Source: Hyphococcus sp. (GTDB lineage Bacteria > Pseudomonadota > Alphaproteobacteria > Caulobacterales > Parvularculaceae). From it: DNA of 64,000 nt. Below, piece after piece: positions 40,507 to 50,476 of the stretch. Location: contig JAJFGA010000031.1 of assembly GCA_021776375.1 (NCBI GenBank), positions 1-64,000 on the forward strand, in the 5' to 3' direction. Each line of letters opens with the position of its first letter. The stretch's first letter is position 1. Both the position numbers and the translations under genes were made by a program. Under the pieces are notes generated by a model, which was given only the letters and a program-made list of their open reading frames with translations, did no database searches and was not told where the DNA came from.

Positions 40507-41253
40507 CTACTTCTTCGCCACCCAAACACAATTATCAAGTCGGTCGCGCTGCACTTGCCCCATCCGTCCCCGCAGCAAACGCGTGCGCTTTTTGACATAT
40601 GCCCCCGGCGGGTCAACGCGCCATTTATGCGGGTTCGGCAGGACCGCGGCGAGCAGCGCGGCTTCGCGTGGTGTGAGGTTCCGCGCGCTTTTACCAAATC
40701 GCTTTTGCGCTGCAGCCTCGGCGCCGAACAGGCCGTCGCCCCATTCGGCTATGTTGAGATAGACTTCCATAATCCGTCGCTTGGACCACAAGGTTTCGAT
40801 CACCAGCGTCATCCACGCTTCGGCGCTTTTACGCACCCAACCGCGATGCGACCACAAGAATGCATTCTTTGCGGTCTGTTGCGAAATTGTTGAGGCGCCG
40901 CGCAGACGCTTGCCGTTCTCTGCTTCCTCAAACGCCTCGTCGATTGCATCAAAATCAATACCGTTGTGAAGGCAAAAACGAGTGTCCTCCGCAGCGATAA
41001 CGGCGGTCACCAAATGCGGTGAAATTTTATCGAGCGGCGTCCAGGAATGAGTGATCTCCTGACCAGACAGGCTGCGCTCGACCATCAACAAGGTGCCCGG
41101 CGGCGGCTCAAACCGATAGATCACAGCCCAGGCGATCGATCCGATAACGAGCAGGACAAACGACCCTGCGATCACCCGCAATATCCGCGTCAAGCGATCA
41201 AGAACGCCAAAATCTTTCCATTTCCGACGTTTTTTCTTCTTTGTCTTCGCCAT
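40507..41253 (-). CDS. mtgA: Monofunctional biosynthetic peptidoglycan transglycosylase
   Basis: AVIAAEDTRFCLHNGIDFDAIDEAFE...RGASTISQQTAKNAFLW, N-terminal TM. Confidence 0.92.
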   Translation of the reverse strand: MAKTKKKKRRKWKDFGVLDRLTRILRVIAGSFVLLVIGSIAWAVIYRFEPPPGTLLMVERSLSGQEITHSWTPLDKISPHLVTAVIAAEDTRFCLHNGIDFDAIDEAFEEAENGKRLRGASTISQQTAKNAFLWSHRGWVRKSAEAWMTLVIETLWSKRRIMEVYLNIAEWGDGLFGAEAAAQKRFGKSARNLTPREAALLAAVLPNPHKWRVDPPGAYVKKRTRLLRGRMGQVQRDRLDNCVWVAKK

Positions 41254-41361
41254 TACAGGAGGGTTCGATCCGTTGGTTACGATTTCATCAGCTTCCTACA
41301 GTCTATTGTAAGACAGCCGGCGGATGCTACCGGAAAGTGACTGAAAGCGTGGGAGGCTCCA

Positions 41362-42270
41362 TTGGTCAGACATATTCAGGTGATCAAAAGTGCGCTTACG
41401 GGGGCCGTATGCGCCTTGGCGGCCAGCACGACCGCGACGCCGCAGGAACCGGCGCCGGAGCACCGCCTTGATGAAATTGTGCTGCCCGCGCCCAACCAAC
41501 TTGTCGGCACTGAAAGGCGCGCGAGCACGACCCTTTATGATGAGCAGGGCGCATTAACCCAGAGATATATTGTTATCGATCTCGGCAAAGTAGAAGGTCG
41601 CCCGACGCCCAAATTTGAGGATTTTCAGAACTGGACCATTCTTGGCGAGCGCGGCTGGGCGCATGCGGTCAAGATCGACATCGAAAAGCGCTGTGAATAT
41701 CTGTGCGGTGGCGAGGAGGAAAGTTGCTACTATGTTGCGATTGTCAGCCTATCCGATCCAGACGCGGATATAGGCCTCCCGCTTGCAGCCATCGAAGGGG
41801 TCTATGATCTGGAAAACTACGCCCGCCCCGCGTCATCTGATCTAACCCAGATCCCGCTAGTTCCTTCCGATCAGTATACAGGGCTATTTGAAAAAGAAGA
41901 GTATCGCATTGTCTCTGCCGGAGACGATGGGATGAAGATTGCTTTTCGCTGGCGCAACGACAGCAACGAGCATCAGTTTGAAGTTGATGCAGCGCAATGT
42001 AAGGCGCAAAGCTTCGGAGAATTTGGGCTGGAAAACACGCAATGCAACGCGATCACTGTTTTATCGGGCTCGGGCGCGCCGCTGATTGCAAGCTATGCCG
42101 ATTATAACTCATCAAAAACGACGCCGCTTGTAGCCTTTGAGTATGATGGCGCAAGATTTTACGCCGTGCGCTATGGCGCCAAGGCGCAAGATATCATTGG
42201 CCTTGTCGCTGCGACGCCGCAAGGCTGGCGCGGCCATTTTAAAGGCCGCGACCGAGCCTTGCTTTGTTAA
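41362..42270 (+). CDS. Hypothetical exported protein
   Basis: TTG start; N-terminal hydrophobic stretch AVCALAASTTATPQE; no recognised domain. Confidence 0.55.
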   Translation: MVRHIQVIKSALTGAVCALAASTTATPQEPAPEHRLDEIVLPAPNQLVGTERRASTTLYDEQGALTQRYIVIDLGKVEGRPTPKFEDFQNWTILGERGWAHAVKIDIEKRCEYLCGGEEESCYYVAIVSLSDPDADIGLPLAAIEGVYDLENYARPASSDLTQIPLVPSDQYTGLFEKEEYRIVSAGDDGMKIAFRWRNDSNEHQFEVDAAQCKAQSFGEFGLENTQCNAITVLSGSGAPLIASYADYNSSKTTPLVAFEYDGARFYAVRYGAKAQDIIGLVAATPQGWRGHFKGRDRALLC

Positions 42271-42284
42271 AGAACTAGCGCGCT

Positions 42285-42683
42285 TTATTTCATCACAGTC
42301 AAAATAACCGCACTCACCAGCCAACCGACCAGAAGATGCGACGCGTCGATCATAAGCAGTGTCGAGTTATGCGCCGGCAGGTAAAGATAAGCGTACATGA
42401 TAATCGGCAGCGCCAGCAAAAACCATAGCGTGAGCGCGGTCTTGACCGCATCGCTGATCCCGCTGACATTGCGCCAGCTTAAAACAAACGCCAAGCCCAC
42501 GACCTGTAAGAGTGTAATGAGTATGCCGCCAACCATATAGATGTCGAAGCTGCCGGCTTGATCGGCGGGAATGCCCTGACCGGCCATCCACGCATCCATA
42601 AATACGACGCCATACCAGACGTAACCCAGCACCCAGAAGACAAGTGTCGCCAACACAACAGGAATAGGTTTTAAACCAAACAT
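42285..42683 (-). CDS. DUF1761-like membrane protein
   Basis: MFGLKPIPVVLATLVFWVLGYVWYGVVFMDAWMAGQG; four TM segments. Confidence 0.65.
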   Translation of the reverse strand: MFGLKPIPVVLATLVFWVLGYVWYGVVFMDAWMAGQGIPADQAGSFDIYMVGGILITLLQVVGLAFVLSWRNVSGISDAVKTALTLWFLLALPIIMYAYLYLPAHNSTLLMIDASHLLVGWLVSAVILTVMK

Positions 42684-42836
42684 CAGTATCCTCACTTATG
42701 TAGCTTGCTATAAATCTAGCGGCGTTTGCACGCCTTGAAAAGCGCTGCAGAGTGGCGGATATACTGGCATTTTTGGAAAAATGGTGACATCAGAATAGAT
42801 GGATGCAACTTTTCTATTCAGTTTTGACGGCGCTGC

Positions 42837-43310
42837 TTAGTCGTCAAACTGGCCTTGCGATTTAAATTTTTCGATAAACAGCGTATAGTCCGTTGGCTGA
42901 GCGTCAAAAAGAATATCATCCTCATTGAACCGGACCCATGGCTGCGCGCTCTTTGTCCAGATATGGCCTGATGGCTCAACCCAGCTGGCATCGTCAAAGG
43001 TTCCGGCACGCAGGCTCAAAATCCCGATTGTCGGCGCCTGGCCGTGGGCAATGCGCGTGCCGCAATCGCCGCAGATATATCCATAACGCTGATTGCCCGC
43101 ATCAGATAGCCACTCGGTTTTTCGAGCCTCACCAGCGGTAAACTCAAACGATGTTTCAACAATCGTCGCCGAGATTGCAAAGGCGCTGCCGGAAATTTTC
43201 TGGCAGTTCGTGCAATGACAACAATAAAGCATCAATGGCGGCTGGTTGACCCGGTAGCGCAGCTTGCCGCACTGGCATCCGCCCTCAAGCGGCAGAGGTA
43301 TTTTCGTCAT
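42837..43310 (-). CDS. GFA family (glutathione-dependent formaldehyde-activating enzyme-like) protein
   Basis: GGCQCGKLRYRV, CCHCTNCQKISGSAF, CGDCGTRI. Confidence 0.9.
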   Translation of the reverse strand: MTKIPLPLEGGCQCGKLRYRVNQPPLMLYCCHCTNCQKISGSAFAISATIVETSFEFTAGEARKTEWLSDAGNQRYGYICGDCGTRIAHGQAPTIGILSLRAGTFDDASWVEPSGHIWTKSAQPWVRFNEDDILFDAQPTDYTLFIEKFKSQGQFDD

Positions 43311-44249
43311 TCAAGCCTCCGTGAAATCGACAATGCCGGCGCCGGGTTCGCGCCCTTGCGGGCTTTCCAGCCACGCCTCGCAACAGGCTTTGGAGAGCGT
43401 TCTGATCCTTAAAATATAGGATTGGCGCTCGGTCGCAGAGATGACGCCGCGAGCGTCGAGCAGGTTGAACAGATGGCTCGCCTCGATGCATTTGTCATAG
43501 GCTGGCAGCGCATAGGATTTTCCGTCGCGCTTGCTGGCGGCGATGATGGCCGCACAGGCATCCTCCGCCGCTTTAAACTGGCTGAACAAAATCTCCGTAT
43601 CGGCAAGTTCAAAATTATAAGCGGAAAATTCAACTTCCTGCTGATGGAAAACATCGCCATAGGTGACCGCATCGTCGCCCTCGGCGCCGTTGAAATCGAG
43701 ATCAAAACCATTATCAACGCCCTGCACATACATCGCCAAGCGTTCAAGCCCATAGGTGATCTCGCCGGTGACCGGTTTGCAATCGATTCCGCCGACCTGC
43801 TGGAAATAGGTAAATTGCGTCACCTCCATGCCGTCGCACCACACCGCCCAGCCGAGGCCCCAGGCGCCGAGTGTAGGACTTTCCCAATCATCCTCGACAA
43901 AACGTATGTCGTGCACGGAACGATCAACGCCGATGGCGTCTAGCGATCCGAGATAGAGCTCTTGAATATTGTCCGGCGACGGCTTCAAGGTCACCTGAAA
44001 CTGGTAATAATGTTGGAAACGGTTGGGGTTGGCGCCGTAACGCCCATCTGTCGGCCGCCGACAGGGCTGCACATAGGCCGCCTTCCACGGGCGCGGTCCA
44101 AGCGAGCGCAACGTCGTCGCCGGATGAAAAGTCCCCGCCCCCATTTCCTTGTCATAGGGCTGCAAGATAACGCAGCCCTGATCAGCCCAATAGTGCTGCA
44201 ACTCCAGGATGAGGCCTTGAAAGGACCGCTTTTTTTTCAAATCACTCAT
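43311..44249 (-). CDS. glyQ: Glycyl-tRNA synthetase alpha subunit
   Basis: [78 protein letters not shown]. Confidence 0.97.
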   Translation of the reverse strand: MSDLKKKRSFQGLILELQHYWADQGCVILQPYDKEMGAGTFHPATTLRSLGPRPWKAAYVQPCRRPTDGRYGANPNRFQHYYQFQVTLKPSPDNIQELYLGSLDAIGVDRSVHDIRFVEDDWESPTLGAWGLGWAVWCDGMEVTQFTYFQQVGGIDCKPVTGEITYGLERLAMYVQGVDNGFDLDFNGAEGDDAVTYGDVFHQQEVEFSAYNFELADTEILFSQFKAAEDACAAIIAASKRDGKSYALPAYDKCIEASHLFNLLDARGVISATERQSYILRIRTLSKACCEAWLESPQGREPGAGIVDFTEA

Positions 44250-44321
44250 GACACTCGGGCTACGTAAATTCTCGTTGCCGCGTTGCACCTGAAATTGCCG
44301 CCACAGTCAACAAGCGGCGCT

Positions 44322-44939
44322 CTACCCCAATTGCAGCGCGGTTTTTTTCCAACAATCGAGGCCACAAAGGCGCTCATACCAAGCGCGAATATTGGCGTAA
44401 TCTCCCCACGGAAACTGCGCTGCATCGGCATGGGTCAATCCGGCGCCGACGGCGATATCGGCAAGCGTCGGACTGTCGCCCACCAACCAGGTCTTGCCGT
44501 CGAGCACAGTATCAAGATGCGCGGCCTCGCGGTGAAACGCTTTCGTCGCGGCCTCAACAACCGCCTCATCGGTCTCGCCGCGGCCGAGCATCGGCTTGAT
44601 CAACCGCTCAAACTGAATGGGCTGATAGGCCGGCGTCCAATGGGCGGCATCCCATGAGAGCCAGGATTGGATCTCGGCGCGGGCGGCCGCATCCTCGGGA
44701 TAGATGTCGCTCGGCTTTTTGCTGGCGAGATAGACCATAATCGCATTCGACTCGCCAAGCGTGAACCCGTCATCATCCATCGCCGGAATGCGCCCGCACG
44801 GGTTGACCGCCTTGACCGCGGGGTCATGCGGTCCAACGGGAATAGACTCAACACTGATGCCAAGATGCGCGGCGACGGCGAGCGGCTTGCGCACATTTTG
44901 CGAAAGCGGTGCGCCATAAATTTTGATCGGTTCGGGCAT
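44322..44939 (-). CDS. Glutathione S-transferase family protein
   Basis: IKIYGAPLSQNVRKPLAVAAHLGI...NPCGRIPAMDDDGFTLGESNAIMVYLA; C-terminal GST fold. Confidence 0.9.
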   Translation of the reverse strand: MPEPIKIYGAPLSQNVRKPLAVAAHLGISVESIPVGPHDPAVKAVNPCGRIPAMDDDGFTLGESNAIMVYLASKKPSDIYPEDAAARAEIQSWLSWDAAHWTPAYQPIQFERLIKPMLGRGETDEAVVEAATKAFHREAAHLDTVLDGKTWLVGDSPTLADIAVGAGLTHADAAQFPWGDYANIRAWYERLCGLDCWKKTALQLG

Positions 44940-45020
44940 TAAAGATACTCCAGAAAGTGAAATAGAGCGGGACGCTATGCGCGCCTCGTCTGCCGGTCAA
45001 GCGCGTGATGAGAATTGGTT

Positions 45021-46175
45021 TCAGGCGTTAAGCAGATTGCGCAGCGCATCAGGACCCGGGTTCTGCGGCTCACGGCACACCGGCAGCTCGCGGCGCATGC
45101 GTTCGGCGAAATCAACCAGGCAAATCTCATCGCGCGAGATTGGACCCGGCTCATAATCGCCCACGCCAAACCCCGCCTGAACGCGTTCAATGATATCCAT
45201 ATCTTCAATATTCACCACGCGATTAATGCGCCAGTTGAGGTAACGCGCCGCGCGCATTTCTCGCCGAGCATCCGGCAGGGCGTAAGAAATTTCACGCAAC
45301 AATGTTCGTTCCGGCGACAGGGGAATAAACTGCATAAAGTCGATTTGATCGGGATAAATATCGAAGGCGAGATTGGGCCAGAGCTTGACATAGACCCAAC
45401 GGCGCTGCCGCTCCAACGGCAGATGCGCAACTTCGGGAAGAAACTTGCGATAGGCGCGCACCGAAAGCGATTGGTTCGGCAAATCTTCTACGCTCGCATC
45501 GATATTATACGCATCGCCTTTGATGTTCAGCTTGTAAGTATCCCCGACAAGGCCGTTCAGGCCGTCATGGGCGACAGGCAAATGCAGACAGTCGACATAA
45601 TTTTCCGTTGCGATCTTCCAGTTAACCTCGCGCTCGCGCAAGGTGATGCGGCCAAGCGCGCGCATCTTTGCCGTTTTGTAAATCCCGAACTCTTCGCGCA
45701 AAGGTTCTGCGAAATCGTCAAACGACTGTCCCTTCTCACCAAAGCGCACAAACACAAAACCGCCACACTCGCCAAGCGCCAATGGCTTTAGCCCGTATTT
45801 CTTTTTATCAAACGCCTCATAGCCATCCTGCCCCGGCACGCCAACAAGTCGGCCTCCAAGATCATATGTCCATGCATGATACGGGCAAACGATGCGCGAA
45901 GAACACTGGCCGAACGGGTCATCCAGAAGCCGCGCCGCACGATGGCGGCAAACATTTTGAAACGCGCGAATGACGCCGTCATCACCGCGGATGACAAACG
46001 CAAGAGCGCCGAGAAAGTTCAGCGTCGCATAGGCGCCGCGCTTGGCGATGTCGCTTTCATGGCAGACAATCTGCCAGCTTGATGCAAAAAGTTTGGCGCG
46101 CTCAAGCGCGAAAAAATCGGGGTCCGTATACGCCCATGCCGGTAGGCCGGTCTCAATCTCTGTTTGCGCCGCCAT
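45021..46175 (-). CDS. Rieske-type ring-hydroxylating oxygenase alpha subunit
   Basis: Rieske motif CRHRAARLLDDPFGQCSSRIVCPYHAW; ENYVDCLHLPVAH iron-site region. Confidence 0.9.
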   Translation of the reverse strand: MAAQTEIETGLPAWAYTDPDFFALERAKLFASSWQIVCHESDIAKRGAYATLNFLGALAFVIRGDDGVIRAFQNVCRHRAARLLDDPFGQCSSRIVCPYHAWTYDLGGRLVGVPGQDGYEAFDKKKYGLKPLALGECGGFVFVRFGEKGQSFDDFAEPLREEFGIYKTAKMRALGRITLREREVNWKIATENYVDCLHLPVAHDGLNGLVGDTYKLNIKGDAYNIDASVEDLPNQSLSVRAYRKFLPEVAHLPLERQRRWVYVKLWPNLAFDIYPDQIDFMQFIPLSPERTLLREISYALPDARREMRAARYLNWRINRVVNIEDMDIIERVQAGFGVGDYEPGPISRDEICLVDFAERMRRELPVCREPQNPGPDALRNLLNA

Positions 46176-46190
46176 ATCGCTCCGCCCTAA

Positions 46191-47525
46191 TCAACGCGTG
46201 GACCGTTTTGTCAAATAAAATACCGGAAGCCCAGCAGCAAGCAGTAACCCAAACCAAAGCAATGGTTTGAGGCCAGCACCAGCTATCGCGACAGCCGCGT
46301 AAATCAAGGCGACGATAGCAATCACCGCCCAGGCCCGCGCGGCTTTCATTGAATGGCACAACTCCACAAACGCCGACACTGCATAGGCCATCAACGTCGC
46401 CAGCGTCGATACCGTAATCAGGAAGGTGAACGCAGAAACCGTCCCGTCGCTGTAGTTGAAAATCAATAGCAAGGTCGCCAGCACCGATGAAACAATCAGC
46501 GCGACAATCGGCGCATGGCCGGTGTTTTTTTTCGCCAATATTGTCGGCGCCAATCCGTCGCGCGCCACCGCCATCGGCATTTGCCCGCTGAGCAGGATGT
46601 TGCCGTTGAGCGACCCGGCAGTTGAGACCAGCGCGCCAATGGCGATCAGCGGTCCACCAAATACGCCGAGCGCGCGGGCGGCGTCTGCGAACGGCGCTTC
46701 GGATTGGGCAAGTGTTTCCACTGGCACCAGCATCATCACCGCGGCGGTCGCGGCAATATAGAGCGCGGCGACTGAGAGCGTTCCGGCGATGACAGCGCGC
46801 GGAATTGTCCGCTTGGCGTCGATGACGTCCGCGGCGGGAACAACGCCGGCCTCGATGCCGATAAACGCCCACATGGTCAGCAGCGCCGTTGTCGCCAGCG
46901 CTTCGCCAACCGGCAGCGCTTGCGGATTGAAAGGCGGGATATTGTCCGGCGTCCCGACAAAGACCCCGAGCGCGATGATTACCAGAAGTGGAATGATTTT
47001 TAAAATCGTCATCACCAACTGCACGGAGGCCGCTTCCGAGACGCCTTTGATGTTGACGCCCGTCAGTATCCAGATGATGGACATTGCGACCAGCGCTTGC
47101 GTGATCGTATTGGCGCCAAGCGCCGGAATGACCGCGCCGGCATAGCCGGCAAAGGCAACGCTAATGGCCGCGACAGCAAACAGGATGCTGAGCCAATAGC
47201 TCCAGCCAACAATGAAGCCTGCAAGATCGCCGAACGCATCGCGGGTGTAAACATAAAACCCGCCGCTGCGCTCAGTGCGCCCCGCCAGCCGCCCAAGAAC
47301 GAGGGCGATAAAAATGGCGCCGATGCTGGTGACGATCCAGCCGAGAAAACTGATCGATCCATAAGGCGCGAGCACAGCGGGAAGCAGAAACACGCCGGAG
47401 CCGATCATCACCCCGACCGACAGCGACCAGCATTTCCAGAACCCAAAGCCCGCAACGGGGCCTGTATCGGGGCCCGTATTAAGCTTGGCGTCGCTCAATT
47501 GCTCAGCAGGCTGATTCATCGTCAA
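46191..47525 (-). CDS. APC-superfamily amino acid permease
   Basis: FGFWKCWSLSVGVMIGSGVFLLPAVLAPYG...FGDLAGFIVGWSYWLSILF; about 12 TM. Confidence 0.9.
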   Translation of the reverse strand: MTMNQPAEQLSDAKLNTGPDTGPVAGFGFWKCWSLSVGVMIGSGVFLLPAVLAPYGSISFLGWIVTSIGAIFIALVLGRLAGRTERSGGFYVYTRDAFGDLAGFIVGWSYWLSILFAVAAISVAFAGYAGAVIPALGANTITQALVAMSIIWILTGVNIKGVSEAASVQLVMTILKIIPLLVIIALGVFVGTPDNIPPFNPQALPVGEALATTALLTMWAFIGIEAGVVPAADVIDAKRTIPRAVIAGTLSVAALYIAATAAVMMLVPVETLAQSEAPFADAARALGVFGGPLIAIGALVSTAGSLNGNILLSGQMPMAVARDGLAPTILAKKNTGHAPIVALIVSSVLATLLLIFNYSDGTVSAFTFLITVSTLATLMAYAVSAFVELCHSMKAARAWAVIAIVALIYAAVAIAGAGLKPLLWFGLLLAAGLPVFYLTKRSTR

Positions 47526-47575
47526 ACCTTCATGCGCCTCTCCGGCGGCGTCAACTTAAAAAACCTCGTGAAAAC

Positions 47576-48394
47576 TCACGCCGAAGGGCGCCGCCACCGC
47601 AGAGACATGCAAGACAGTCCAGCGTCGATTTTGCCGATCTCCGTCGTCTTCAGCGGAACGACAGCGTATCCGCGATTGTCGAGCAGCTCGATAGTGCGCG
47701 GAAAATCGGCGCCGACCATCACCGCGTCATTGACACGCAACGCATTGGCCGCGGCTTCTTCGCCTTCAGGCGTGAGGACGACATCAAAACCGTCAAAGAC
47801 GCCCGAGCGCGCCAGCCGCGCCGTCGATAACACAGTTTCCTGGTCAAGCAGTGAGCAATCGGTCTTAAAATGCAAAACATCGGCCGGCGTCTCGACGATC
47901 TCACTGGCGCGGTCGAACTCGGCCAGCAGCTTTTGCAATGCACCAGCGCCGGCAAGGTCGGTACGGCTCGACAGACCGATCATGACTTTTTTAGGCGTCG
48001 TTAATATATCGCCGCCCTCGACAAAGCCCTCCCCCGGCAGTTCGAGTACGGTAGAAAATTGCTCGTGCAAGACGCCGGCGATCTCGGAAACCTCACCAGC
48101 GCGGCTTTCCGCACCCGGGCGAAGCAAAATGGCACCCTCTGGAAAGACCAGCGCCGGATCCTCAACAAAGACGGCGTCGGGATAGCCCTCAAGTGCGCCA
48201 AGCGTAGTCACCGCAACACCGGCCTTGCCCAACGCCGCAACATAGGCCTCGTGCTCTGCCCGCACGCCCGCATAGTCAGGATCGCCCCCGTCGCCAGCGC
48301 GTAAACCGCCAATCACGGATTTAGACGGCTGCCGCACGATAGCCGCATCAAACGCGAAAACAGGCTCCGCCAGCGTATTTACGTAGGTCATCAT
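47576..48394 (-). CDS. Dimethylarginine dimethylaminohydrolase (DDAH) family amidinohydrolase
   Basis: IVRQPSKSVIGGLRAGDGGDPDYAGVRAEHEAYVAAL...PDAVFVEDPALVFPEGAILLRPGAESR...VEGGDIL; C-terminal catalytic Cys in LSCMSLRWRR. Confidence 0.82.
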   Translation of the reverse strand: MMTYVNTLAEPVFAFDAAIVRQPSKSVIGGLRAGDGGDPDYAGVRAEHEAYVAALGKAGVAVTTLGALEGYPDAVFVEDPALVFPEGAILLRPGAESRAGEVSEIAGVLHEQFSTVLELPGEGFVEGGDILTTPKKVMIGLSSRTDLAGAGALQKLLAEFDRASEIVETPADVLHFKTDCSLLDQETVLSTARLARSGVFDGFDVVLTPEGEEAAANALRVNDAVMVGADFPRTIELLDNRGYAVVPLKTTEIGKIDAGLSCMSLRWRRPSA

Positions 48395-48472
48395 CTTCGG
48401 GTAACACTGCTGTGCAATAAGCCCCGCAGTCAAGCAGACAGTTCACACAACACCCGAGAGCATGCACTTAAA

Positions 48473-49111
48473 TTGAACCGCTTCATCGATATCACGCCCG
48501 CCGTCTCCGCAACAACGCCAGTCTTTCCCGGCGACACGCCGTTTGAGGCGCAACGGACCATAACGATCAGCAAAGACCTTCCGGTCAATGTCTCCCGGAT
48601 GACCCTCTCGACCCATACCGGCGCCCATGCGGATGCGCCCTTGCACTATGATGCTGACGGCGCGCCAATCGATGCTGTTGATGTCGGCGCCTATATTGGT
48701 CCGTGTACGGTTGTTCATATAATCGAAGATGCGCCCCTGCTGAACCGGGACATGATCCGCGACGCCCTAGCCCGGACCGTTACGGAAATCGCGCCGCGGG
48801 TTCTAATCCGCACCTATCAACGCCAACCGAAGGTCTGGGACCCAGCCTTTACCGTTATCAGCGCGGCGGCGATCACATGGCTCGCCGATGAGGGCGTCCG
48901 GCTGATCGGCGTCGATACACCGTCGCTCGACCCCGCATCGTCGAAAATCATGGATGCCCATCGCGCCGTCTTCGCCCATAATATGCGAATTTTAGAAGGC
49001 CTATGCCTCGATGATGCGCCGGCGGGTTCGTATGAATTGATCGCACCGCCATTGAAACTGGAAGGACTCGACGCCGCGCCGGTGCGTGCTTTGCTGCGGG
49101 TTCTCGAATGA
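48473..49111 (+). CDS. kynB: Kynurenine formamidase
   Basis: FIDITPAVSATTPVFPGDTPF...STHTGAHADAPLHYDADG...LIGVDTPSLDP; overlaps kynU. Confidence 0.88.
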   Translation: MNRFIDITPAVSATTPVFPGDTPFEAQRTITISKDLPVNVSRMTLSTHTGAHADAPLHYDADGAPIDAVDVGAYIGPCTVVHIIEDAPLLNRDMIRDALARTVTEIAPRVLIRTYQRQPKVWDPAFTVISAAAITWLADEGVRLIGVDTPSLDPASSKIMDAHRAVFAHNMRILEGLCLDDAPAGSYELIAPPLKLEGLDAAPVRALLRVLE

Positions 49112-50322
49112 CGCCCGCCACACGGGAAGAAGCCTCTGCGCTCGACGACAAGGACCCGCTGGCGCGCCACAAAGCCCGGTTCGATCTGCCCGACGGGGTT
49201 ATCTATCTTGATGGCAATTCGCTCGGCCCTCCGCCAAAGGCGGCGCTTGCACGTCTTCAATCGACCGGCGAGGCTGAGTGGCGCGGCGGTCTGATTAAGT
49301 CCTGGAATGACGCCGGGTGGATCGACTTGCCAAAGACCTGCGGCGCCAAAATCGCGCGACTTATCGGCGCGCGCGATGATGAAGTCATCGTCGCGGATAG
49401 CGTGTCGGTCAATATTTTCAAACTCACCGCCGCGCTCTGCGCCAAAGCGCCCGGCGCCATTGCATACCATGCGGATGAATTTCCTACCGATGGTTACATT
49501 CTGCAAGGATTATCAAATCTCACTGGTTCGCCGCTGATATCGCTGGCGCCGGACGCCAGCCATGGCGCCCTCTATTCTGATATCAGCGTGCTGGTCAAAA
49601 GCGTCGTTCATTATAAAACCGCAGCAGTCGCCGATATCGCCGCCTGGGAGACGGCGGCGCAAAACCATGTGGCGATCATCTGGGATCTGAGCCACGCGAC
49701 CGGCGTTCTTAATATTGACATGCAAGCGGCCGGCGCGCGTTACGGCGTTGGCTGCGGCTATAAATATTTAAATGGCGGCCCCGGCGCGCCGGCCTTCGTT
49801 TATGTAGAGCGCCGAGCCGCCGCGACGCTTAATCAGCCATTATCCGGCTGGATGGGGCATGCCGCACCGTTCGATTTCGCCCCGGACTATGCTCCCGCCC
49901 CCGGGGTTGAACGTTTCGCCTGCGGCACGCCGCCCATCCTTTCGTTGAGCGCGCTTGATGCAGCGCTCGAAATATTTGCGGATATCGATATCGCCGCCAT
50001 CGAAACAAAGGCGAAACTGCTAGGCGATTTGTTCCTTGCGCGCTGCGCGGCGCTCGACCTTGAAAGCATTTCACCACCGCCATCGAAGCGCCGCGGCGGC
50101 CATGTCTCGGTTCGGTTTGATCATGGCTATGAAGTCGTCCAGGCGCTGATCGCGCATGGGGTTATCGGTGACTTCAGAGAGCCGGACCTGATGCGGTTCG
50201 GGTTCTCACCGTTGTTTCTTGGCTATAGAGATGTTTGGGATGCGGCGGAGACATTACGAAACATTCTTGAGACGGAAGAATGGCGTGAGGCCAAATATTC
50301 TATGCGCCGCAAAGTCACCTGA
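49108..50322 (+). CDS. kynU: Kynureninase
   Basis: YLDGNSLGPPPKAA, WDLSHATGVLNIDMQAAGARYGVGCGYKYLNGGPGAPAFVYV (PLP lysine). Confidence 0.93.
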   Translation: MTPATREEASALDDKDPLARHKARFDLPDGVIYLDGNSLGPPPKAALARLQSTGEAEWRGGLIKSWNDAGWIDLPKTCGAKIARLIGARDDEVIVADSVSVNIFKLTAALCAKAPGAIAYHADEFPTDGYILQGLSNLTGSPLISLAPDASHGALYSDISVLVKSVVHYKTAAVADIAAWETAAQNHVAIIWDLSHATGVLNIDMQAAGARYGVGCGYKYLNGGPGAPAFVYVERRAAATLNQPLSGWMGHAAPFDFAPDYAPAPGVERFACGTPPILSLSALDAALEIFADIDIAAIETKAKLLGDLFLARCAALDLESISPPPSKRRGGHVSVRFDHGYEVVQALIAHGVIGDFREPDLMRFGFSPLFLGYRDVWDAAETLRNILETEEWREAKYSMRRKVT

Positions 50323-50476
50323 GTTTTTTAAAAGCATTTCCGGCCAAGTGGCTGCCGCCCCACGCCACAAAATAGAATCGCACACCCTTACCCCCGCACA
50401 TCCCGGTTTCCATCGGGACGGGCAAAGTGTCGTGTCGTGATGATTGGGTTCGTTAGAGCACGAAAGGCTCTAGACG

